A DNA stretch of 5,535 bases from Sphingomonadaceae bacterium (GTDB taxonomy: Bacteria; Pseudomonadota; Alphaproteobacteria; Sphingomonadales; Sphingomonadaceae), in the NCBI GenBank assembly GCA_947442095.1, contig CANEVG010000250.1:1-5535 (forward strand), written 5' to 3'. A program made the position numbers and the translations under genes. Below, one piece after another: positions 1 through 5,535 of the stretch. Positions within the stretch are counted from its first letter, which is position 1, and each line of letters opens with the position of its first letter. The notes under the pieces are model-generated. The model made no database searches. It had not been told where the DNA came from and saw only the letters and a program-made list of their open reading frames with translations.

Positions 1-488
1 CTGAAACTGCGCTTGTGTGGCTTGACAAGGCGCTTTCGGTCGCTCCCGCCAACGCCCCGACCGCTGACGATAACGCCGCGCGCGGTGCAGTGCAGATAAA
101 CCGGTCGCGCGCGCTCGTGGCGCTCGGCCGTCTGTCCGAGGCCAGCGGCGCGCTGCAGGAAGCGCACCGGCTGGCACCGGACGACCCCGAAGGCTGGTTG
201 CTCTCCGCTACGCTCGCGCGGCGCGGCAAGGATCTGGAGCGGGCGCAGCGCGATATCGAGGTGGCCGCCGGGCTGGAGCCGCCCGGCGGTACACTGGCAC
301 CGCAGATCGGGCTGGAAGCGGGCGTGATTGCCGTGCTGGGCGGGCGCGATGCGGCGGCCCGCAAATCTTGGGAATCGGTGCTTGCACTTGCTCCCGAAAG
401 CGCGGAAGCAAAGACCGCGCGCGGGTATCTCGACCAGCTCGGTCCTGCCCCTGTGCAACCAGCCCAGCCGCCGGAGCCCGCACGATGA
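1..488 (+). CDS. Tetratricopeptide-repeat (TPR) protein, 3' part (5' end outside window)
   Basis: The reading frame is open from the left edge (first full codon at base 3) to the TGA at 486-488, so about 161 C-terminal residues are visible and the true start lies upstream; the GTG at 15 is only the first possible start codon in view. Three consecutive helix-turn-helix units of about 34-38 residues can be read: bases ~84-185 (ALVALGRLSEA...LAPDD), ~186-293 (WLLSATLARRGKDLERA...LEP) and ~297-410 (GVIAVLGGRDAAA...LAPES). Each has the small and large residues spaced as in TPRs and ends in the typical x-L-x-P turn. A proline-rich tail (PAPVQPAQPPEPAR) follows. TPR arrays are protein-protein interaction scaffolds; the partner cannot be told from the sequence, and whether an N-terminal signal or membrane anchor exists is not visible. 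The stop codon overlaps the start of the oxidoreductase gene (ATGA), suggesting co-translation. Family call is firm, function unknown. Confidence 0.85.
   Translation, partial: ETALVWLDKALSVAPANAPTADDNAARGAVQINRSRALVALGRLSEASGALQEAHRLAPDDPEGWLLSATLARRGKDLERAQRDIEVAAGLEPPGGTLAPQIGLEAGVIAVLGGRDAAARKSWESVLALAPESAEAKTARGYLDQLGPAPVQPAQPPEPAR
473..476 (+). promoter_or_regulatory. Ribosome binding site for the oxidoreductase gene
   Basis: GGAG lies 8 bases before the ATG at 485, inside the last codons of the TPR gene. It supports 485 as the start over the longer in-frame extension to 368, and fits translation coupled to the upstream gene. Confidence 0.55.
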
Positions 489-1501
489 CAGACACCTCCA
501 TCAACCTTGCCGTGCTCGATCTGGTGCCGGTGCGCGAAGGCGGTACGGTGAGCGAGGCGTTCGCCGAAACCGCCGCGATCGCGCGGACGGCGGAAGATCT
601 GGGCTACACCCGCTTCTGGGTGGCCGAACATCACGGCATGGAAGGCATTGCTGGGGCTGCGGTTTCGGTCGTGCTCGCGCATGTCGGCCATGCCACATCG
701 CGCATTCGCATCGGTGCGGGCGGGATCATGCTGCCCAACCACAATCCGATGGTGATCGCCGAACAGTTCGGTGCGCTCGATGCCCTGTTTCCCGGGCGGA
801 TCGATCTCGGTCTCGGCCGCGCACCGGGTGCGGACCAACGCGTGATGCGCGCGCTGCATAAGGATATCAATCAAGCTGCCGAAGCGTTTCCATCCGACGT
901 GGTCGAACTGCAACTGCACTTTGCGGGCGATCCGCGCCTGCCGATGCAGGCCACGCCCGGCCTTGGCGCGAACCCTGAAATGTGGATCCTCGGATCGAGC
1001 CTGTTCGGCGCGCAGCTGGCGGCGATGCTGGGGCTGCCTTATGCCTTTGCCTCGCACTTCGCGCCCGATCATCTCGACGCTGCGCTGAAACTGTATCGAG
1101 ACAGGTTCGAACCTTCGGCGAGGCTGTCGCAGCCTTATGTGATGGCCGCGATCAATGTGATTGCCGCTGATACCGACGAGGAAGCCGTGCTGCTCGCCTC
1201 GTCGATGGATCAATCCTTCGTGCGGCTGCGCAGCGGATCACCGGGCAAGCTGCCGCCGCCAGTGCCAGGCTATCGTGAGCGCCTTTCGCCCGCAGAGCGC
1301 GCGATGCTCGACCACATCCGCCAGGTCAGCGCCGTTGGCAGCGTGGAGACGGTCAGGGCCGGGCTCGCCGCATTCCAGACACGCACTGGGGCTGACGAGT
1401 TAATCGTGGCAGGCGCGACATTCGATCCGGCGAAGCGCCATCGCAGCCTTGCGCTGACGATGGAGGCGGCGAAAACCCGCATGCCGGCAGTCGCGGCATA
1501 A
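485..1501 (+). CDS. LLM class flavin-dependent oxidoreductase (luciferase-like, YhbW / group 1 family)
   Basis: The product has 338 residues, close to E. coli YhbW (about 335) as I recall it, and is collinear with it from end to end. It should adopt the TIM-barrel fold of bacterial luciferase-like monooxygenases, which use reduced FMN (or F420 in some relatives). Family landmarks, in order: the N-terminal strand LAVLDLVPV (8-16), WVAEHHGM (45-52, the conserved E-H-H of the active-site region), GAGGIMLPNHNPM (77-89), EQFGALDALFPGRIDLGLGR (93-112) followed by APG, WILGSSLFGAQLAA (from 167) and FASHFAP (188-194). The ATG at 485 is chosen because it has a GGAG at proper distance and puts the N-terminus exactly where the family begins; the frame is open back to 368, but that part overlaps the TPR gene and does not look like family sequence. 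The physiological substrate of this subfamily is not established, so no reaction is assigned beyond a flavin-dependent oxidoreductase, probably cytosolic. It starts within the stop of the TPR gene (ATGA), so the two are likely one operon. No truncation or missing motif is seen. Confidence 0.93.
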   Translation: MTDTSINLAVLDLVPVREGGTVSEAFAETAAIARTAEDLGYTRFWVAEHHGMEGIAGAAVSVVLAHVGHATSRIRIGAGGIMLPNHNPMVIAEQFGALDALFPGRIDLGLGRAPGADQRVMRALHKDINQAAEAFPSDVVELQLHFAGDPRLPMQATPGLGANPEMWILGSSLFGAQLAAMLGLPYAFASHFAPDHLDAALKLYRDRFEPSARLSQPYVMAAINVIAADTDEEAVLLASSMDQSFVRLRSGSPGKLPPPVPGYRERLSPAERAMLDHIRQVSAVGSVETVRAGLAAFQTRTGADELIVAGATFDPAKRHRSLALTMEAAKTRMPAVAA

Positions 1502-1564
1502 CGGCTTTTCCGTCCTAAATCTTAAGACCCCTCCTGCTTGCCCTTGCGCCGATGCCGGAGTAGA

Positions 1565-1620
1565 TTCCGCATCAATAGTTCATCGCTGTGACATAATATT
1601 TCGCATACAGAACGATAACG
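1565..1620 (+). promoter_or_regulatory. Possible promoter region for the glutamate dehydrogenase gene
   Basis: The 160-base gap between the oxidoreductase and the dehydrogenase contains a locally AT-rich stretch that stands out from its GC-rich surroundings. Two readings are possible: GTGACA at 1588-1593 (5 of 6 to TTGACA) with a weak -10 AACGAT at 1611-1616 after a 17-base spacer, or CATAAT at 1592-1597 (5 of 6 to TATAAT) with no convincing -35. The two readings exclude each other and neither is strong, so this is a location guess only. A transcript from the first would have a leader of roughly 40 bases. Confidence 0.25.
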
Positions 1621-1651
1621 GCGCACGCCCCGGAATGCTGCGCTGGGATGC

Positions 1652-1656
1652 AGGAG
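1652..1656 (+). promoter_or_regulatory. Ribosome binding site deciding the glutamate dehydrogenase start
   Basis: AGGAG lies 5 bases before the ATG at 1662. The only other in-frame start candidate nearby, the ATG at 1635, which would add nine residues (MLRWDAGAT), lacks a comparable purine-rich site, so 1662 is preferred. Confidence 0.7.
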
Positions 1657-1661
1657 CGACC

Positions 1662-4600
1662 ATGGACACCAAATCCGCCGTCTCGGGCGCGGACTCCACC
1701 CTTGCCCACCAACTGGCAGTTCGCTTCACTGCCGCTCTGCTCCCCGCTGAAGCTGCCGACTTTGAAGCCGCCCGCATCGCCGAGGCCGCACGTTTTACAC
1801 TGGCGGCCGCTGCATCGCGGCCAGGCCCTGCGCCGGCCATCGCAATCGAGAGCGTCGGCGGGCAGAGCGGGCGCTATCTGCGCATTGCGGTCATCAACGA
1901 TGACATGCCCTTCCTCGTCGATTCGATTGCCGGGGCGATCTCGGCGCAGGGTCTGGAAATCGATCGGCTGGTCCACCCGGTAGTGGCCGTGCGCCGCGCG
2001 CCCGATGGCACGCTGCTCGCGCTGCTCGAAGGCGATGCTCCGGGCGAACGACGCGAATCGATAGTCTATCTCGAAACCGAGCGTGTCGATGCGCGCGAAC
2101 GGCGCACGCTGCTCACGGCATTGCAGGCCACGCTGGCGGATGTTCACGCAGCCGTGGCGGATTGGCCACGCATGCAGGCGGCGATGCAGGAAGACGCACG
2201 CACTCTGCCCGACCAGGAAGGCGCGGCGCTGCTGCGCTGGCTGGCGGGCGGCATGCTGACCCAGCTTGGCCATGTCATCCAGAACCGGGACGGTTCTGTC
2301 GGCGCGGCTCTGGGCATTTGCAGGGCGAGCGAAGCGCCGCTGCTCGCCAAGGCCAGCTATGAGCGCGCCTTTGCATGGTTTGACCAGTTGGGCGAACGCG
2401 GCATTGAAGTCCCGCGCGCGCCGCTGATCGTCAAGGCCAACCGCATTGCGCGGGTACACCGCCGCGTGCCACTCGATCTGTTCATCGTGCCGGTGATGGC
2501 AGGCGGCAAAGTCACCGCGCTTTCCGTCCACGCCGGGGTCTGGACCAGCGCCGCGCTCGCCGCCGCGCCGGATCGTATCCCGAGCATGCGCAGCCAGCTT
2601 GACGCGCTGATGGTGAGGTTCGGGTTCAAGCCCACGGGCCACGCCGGCAAAGCGCTGGTCCACGCGCTGACCGCGCTGCCGCACGATCTGCTCATCAGTT
2701 TTGCCGATGGGGACATGGAACGTATCGCGACGACGATGATGAGCCTGATCGACCGGCCCCGCGCGCGCCTTGCGCTCGTCGCCGCGCCGCTCGCGCGCCA
2801 TCTGTTCGCTTTCGTGTGGCTGCCGCGCGATGCGCAATCGACCGAAGTGCGGCTGCGTGTACAGGCCATGCTGGAGGCCGCCAGCGGCGCGCCGGTGCTC
2901 GACTGGAGCCTCTCGGTTGAGGGCAGCACGCTCGCGCTGATGCGCTTCGTGATCGATATCCGCGATGGCGCGGCGGTGCCCGATGAAGCGGCGCTCGATG
3001 CGGCCTTGCAGGCGCTGGTGCGCGGCTGGGGCGCGGCAGTCGAGGCCGAACTGGCCAAGGGCGAGGACCCTTCGCGCGCTGCGGCCATTGCCGCCCGCTA
3101 TGCCGATGCATTCCCGGTAGGCTACCGCAGCGCCTATGGCCCGGCGGAAGCCGCAGGCGATATCCGCGTCTTGCGCACCTTGACGCAGACGGGTGCCCCG
3201 CGCCGCGCGGCAAGGCTCCACCGTCTGCCCGGGGAGGAGGGCCTCAGGCTCAAGCTCTATCAGCGCGAGGGCGCGATCGTGCTGTCTGACGCGGTGCCGG
3301 TGCTGGAGAACTTCGGGTTCCGCGTGCTGCAGGAAGTGCCGACTGCGCTTGATAAGGGGCGGCTGGGCTTCATCCATGATTTCCTTGTCGCCCTACCCGA
3401 AGGCCTCGATGGAGAGGGCCTGCTGACCCGCGCCGAGGCCATCGAGGAATCGCTAGCCGCCGTGCTCAACGGTGCGGCTGAAGACGATATGTTCAACCGG
3501 CTGATCGTGGCCGCCGGGCTCACCGCGCGCGGCGCAAACTGGATGCGAGCGTGGTATCGCTATTTGCGGCAGGCGGGGATGACCTTCTCGGTTCCCACGG
3601 CGGTCGAGGCGCTGAAGAACGCGCCCGAAGTCACGCGAGGGCTGATCGGCCTGTTCCTTGCACGCCATGATCCCGGGTTCGACGAGGACCGGCAGGGAGC
3701 GGAAACGCGCTACGCTGAGCAGATCCGCACCGGCCTCGCCGGGGTGGCCGCAATCAACGATGACCGCCTGCTGCGTCAGTTCCGCGCGCTGGCCGAGGCG
3801 ATCCTGCGCACCAATGCGTTCAGCCCGGCAGCCGCAGAGGCGCTAGCGTTCAAGATCGAATCCGCAGCTGTGCCCAGTCTGCCGCGCCCGGTGCCATGGC
3901 GCGAGATTTTCGTCTATTCCCCGCGTGTGGAGGGCATTCACCTCCGCGCTGGGCCGGTGGCGCGCGGGGGCCTGCGTTGGTCCGATCGCCGCGACGATTT
4001 CCGCACCGAAGTGCTGGGCCTGATGAAGGCGCAGCGCGTGAAGAACGCGGTGATCGTGCCGACAGGGGCTAAGGGTGGGTTCTATCCCAAGCAGCTACCC
4101 GATCCGGTCCGCGCGCGCGAGGCGTGGCTGGCCGAGGGCCGCGCGAGCTACGAAGTGTTCATTCGCACGCTGCTTTCGGTAACGGACAATATCGTCGGCG
4201 GCGAAGTGGTGCATCCGGCGGGTGTGGTGATCCGCGATGGCGAGGACCCCTATTTCGTCGTGGCGGCGGACAAGGGCACCGCGATGTTCAGCGACATTGC
4301 CAACGCCATTGCCGAAGCTAAGGGCTTCTGGCTTGATGACGCTTTCGCCAGTGGCGGCTCGAAGGGCTATGACCACAAGGCCATGGGTATCACCGCGCGC
4401 GGTGCATGGCTTTCGGTGCAGCGCCATTTCCGCGAACTGGGCATGGATGTGCAGACCCAGCCGATCACCGTGGCGGGCTGCGGGGACATGTCGGGCGACG
4501 TGTTCGGCAACGGGATGCTGCTCTCAAAGGCGCTCAAGCTTGTAGCTGCATTTGATCACCGGCACATCTTCCTCGATCCCGATCCCGATCCGGCAGCGAG

Positions 4601-5535
4601 CTGGGCTGAACGTGCCCGCCTGTTCGCGTTGCCGCGTTCGAGCTGGGACGATTACACCAAGGCGCTGATTTCCAAGGGTGGCGGGGTCTTCGCCCGCTCG
4701 ATGAAGCTCATCCCGCTGACGGAGGAAATCTGCGCCTTGCTTGGCATCAAAGCGGCGGAACTTGATCCGGAATCGCTGATCACCGCGATCCTCAAGGCCC
4801 CGGTCGATCTGCTGTGGTTTGGCGGTATCGGTACTTATGTGAAGGCCGGACACGAAAACAACGTCGCGGTCGGCGATCCGGCGAATGATGCACTGCGCAT
4901 CGAAGGCGCGGATGTGCGCGCCCGGGTGATCGGTGAAGGCGCCAATCTCGGCACCACGCAGGCGGGCCGCATCGAGTATTCGCTGACCGGAGCGCACGGG
5001 CGCGGCGGGCGGATCAACACCGATTTCATCGACAATTCGGCGGGCGTCGATTGCTCGGACAACGAGGTCAACATCAAGATCGCGCTCGCTTCGGCCAAGC
5101 GCGCCGGGCGGCTCGACGAGGCGGCTAGGATCGAGCTGCTGGTTTCCATGACCGACGATGTTGCAAACCTCGTGCTGGAGGACAACCGGTTGCAGGCTCT
5201 TGCGCTTTCCATCGCCGAGCGCGGCGGGCCGGGTGCGGCTCTGGCTTATGCGCGGCTGATCGATGTGCTGGAGGAAAGCGGCGATCTTGATCGCAAGACC
5301 GAGGGACTCGCCAGCAGCGAAGACATCCTGCGCCGCGCGGCGGCCGGGCATGGTTTCACTCGGCCAGAGCTGGCGGTGCTGCTGTCCAGTTCCAAGCTGG
5401 TGCTGCAGCGCGCGCTGGAAGAGAGCACCGTGGTTGACGATCCGGTGCTGGAGGAGATGCTGTTCGCCGCATTCCCGCCGCAGATGCGGGAGCGCTTTGC
5501 CGAGGATATTGCCCACCACCGCCTGCGGCGCGAAC
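1662..5535 (+). CDS. gdhZ: Large NAD-dependent glutamate dehydrogenase (GDH180-type), N-terminal 1291 residues, 3' end outside window
   Basis: This is the large bacterial NAD-glutamate dehydrogenase, usually about 1550-1650 residues, which oxidatively deaminates L-glutamate to 2-oxoglutarate and ammonium with NAD+. It is called GdhZ in Caulobacter and GdhB in Pseudomonas. The frame is open from the ATG at 1662 to the right edge, so some 250-350 C-terminal residues are missing. Visible domains: ACT-like 1 with INDDMPFLVDS (78-88); ACT-like 2 around 369-437 with LPRD (387-390); ACT-like 3 around 528-578 with LRLKLY and GFIHDF; a helical segment with WYRYLRQAG near 630. The catalytic core follows: GGLRWSDR (769-776), VIVPTGAKGGF (797-807, with the putative catalytic Lys804), TDN (841-843), AADKGTAMFSDIAN (from 869), ASGGSKGYDHK (to Lys906), the Rossmann NAD loop GCGDMSGDVFGNG (from 939; Gly939, Gly941, Gly945), WFGGIGTY (from 1052), GEGANLG (1091-1097) and INTDFIDNSAGVDCSD (1118-1133). 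All expected core motifs are present, so the enzyme looks functional as far as seen. The ACT-like domains suggest allosteric control by amino acids, known for some family members and inferred here. It has its own ribosome binding site and a 160-base gap upstream, so it is probably transcribed separately from the oxidoreductase gene. One small insertion is noted at about 1109-1116. Confidence 0.97.
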   Translation, partial: MDTKSAVSGADSTLAHQLAVRFTAALLPAEAADFEAARIAEAARFTLAAAASRPGPAPAIAIESVGGQSGRYLRIAVINDDMPFLVDSIAGAISAQGLEIDRLVHPVVAVRRAPDGTLLALLEGDAPGERRESIVYLETERVDARERRTLLTALQATLADVHAAVADWPRMQAAMQEDARTLPDQEGAALLRWLAGGMLTQLGHVIQNRDGSVGAALGICRASEAPLLAKASYERAFAWFDQLGERGIEVPRAPLIVKANRIARVHRRVPLDLFIVPVMAGGKVTALSVHAGVWTSAALAAAPDRIPSMRSQLDALMVRFGFKPTGHAGKALVHALTALPHDLLISFADGDMERIATTMMSLIDRPRARLALVAAPLARHLFAFVWLPRDAQSTEVRLRVQAMLEAASGAPVLDWSLSVEGSTLALMRFVIDIRDGAAVPDEAALDAALQALVRGWGAAVEAELAKGEDPSRAAAIAARYADAFPVGYRSAYGPAEAAGDIRVLRTLTQTGAPRRAARLHRLPGEEGLRLKLYQREGAIVLSDAVPVLENFGFRVLQEVPTALDKGRLGFIHDFLVALPEGLDGEGLLTRAEAIEESLAAVLNGAAEDDMFNRLIVAAGLTARGANWMRAWYRYLRQAGMTFSVPTAVEALKNAPEVTRGLIGLFLARHDPGFDEDRQGAETRYAEQIRTGLAGVAAINDDRLLRQFRALAEAILRTNAFSPAAAEALAFKIESAAVPSLPRPVPWREIFVYSPRVEGIHLRAGPVARGGLRWSDRRDDFRTEVLGLMKAQRVKNAVIVPTGAKGGFYPKQLPDPVRAREAWLAEGRASYEVFIRTLLSVTDNIVGGEVVHPAGVVIRDGEDPYFVVAADKGTAMFSDIANAIAEAKGFWLDDAFASGGSKGYDHKAMGITARGAWLSVQRHFRELGMDVQTQPITVAGCGDMSGDVFGNGMLLSKALKLVAAFDHRHIFLDPDPDPAASWAERARLFALPRSSWDDYTKALISKGGGVFARSMKLIPLTEEICALLGIKAAELDPESLITAILKAPVDLLWFGGIGTYVKAGHENNVAVGDPANDALRIEGADVRARVIGEGANLGTTQAGRIEYSLTGAHGRGGRINTDFIDNSAGVDCSDNEVNIKIALASAKRAGRLDEAARIELLVSMTDDVANLVLEDNRLQALALSIAERGGPGAALAYARLIDVLEESGDLDRKTEGLASSEDILRRAAAGHGFTRPELAVLLSSSKLVLQRALEESTVVDDPVLEEMLFAAFPPQMRERFAEDIAHHRLRRE

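Noticed and set aside
368..484. N-terminal extension of the oxidoreductase back to an ATG at 368
   Set aside because: It overlaps the TPR gene in another frame, its translation (Arg, Cys and Ser rich) is unlike the family, and the ATG at 485 has a ribosome binding site and matches the family N-terminus.
1520..1527. Eight-base palindrome TCTTAAGA
   Set aside because: It is short, isolated and has no T-run, so it is neither a terminator nor a recognisable operator.
1621..1643. Possible leader hairpin GCGCA (1621-1625) with TGCGC (1639-1643)
   Set aside because: A five-base stem with a 13-base loop in GC-rich sequence is expected by chance; no riboswitch or attenuator architecture is visible.
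1635..1661. Alternative dehydrogenase start at the in-frame ATG 1635
   Set aside because: It has no good ribosome binding site, whereas AGGAG stands 5 bases before 1662. It cannot be fully excluded.
1572..3377. A 601-codon open frame on the - strand, and a second one of 331 codons at 4524-5519
   Set aside because: Both are in exact codon register with the dehydrogenase gene on the + strand. In that register a - strand stop needs a TTA, CTA or TCA codon on the + strand, which this GC-rich gene almost never uses (the few CTA codons near 3393, 3453, 3840 and 4095 fall in the gap between the two frames). The translations are rich in Arg, Gln and His, show no family motifs, and the + strand protein is strongly conserved.
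4575..4595. Tandem GATCCC-like hexamer repeat inside the dehydrogenase gene
   Set aside because: It encodes the Asp-Pro run after HIFLDP that is normal in this protein family; it is not an independent repeat.

Overview
The window looks like a piece of chromosome from a high-GC alphaproteobacterium, most likely of the order Sphingomonadales (Sphingomonadaceae or Erythrobacteraceae). This rests on the GC-rich codon use, the near absence of TTA, CTA and TCA codons, and the wording of conserved motifs in the large glutamate dehydrogenase. The family-level placement is an inference from remembered motif wording, not from a search.

Three genes lie on the + strand and fill almost everything. Bases 1-488 hold the 3' part of a tetratricopeptide-repeat (TPR) protein whose start lies outside the window. 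It overlaps by an ATGA junction (485-488) the complete gene 485-1501, a luciferase-like flavin-dependent oxidoreductase of the E. coli YhbW / group 1 type. A 160-base non-coding gap (1502-1661) follows, with an AT-rich island that may carry a promoter and a clear ribosome binding site at its end. From 1662 to the right edge runs the first 1291 codons of a very large NAD-dependent glutamate dehydrogenase (GDH180-type family), with its N-terminal ACT-like domains and essentially the whole catalytic core. Its C-terminal end is cut off.

The TPR and oxidoreductase genes are probably co-transcribed and translationally coupled. The glutamate dehydrogenase probably has its own promoter and a housekeeping role: it deaminates glutamate to 2-oxoglutarate and ammonium, linking amino-acid catabolism to the TCA cycle. 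Nothing in the sequence ties the three products into one pathway.

I found no mobile element, CRISPR array, RNA gene, toxin-antitoxin pair or defence system. Long open frames on the - strand opposite the dehydrogenase are explained by codon bias. I regard this as an ordinary core-genome region without a novel system; the findings are small points.
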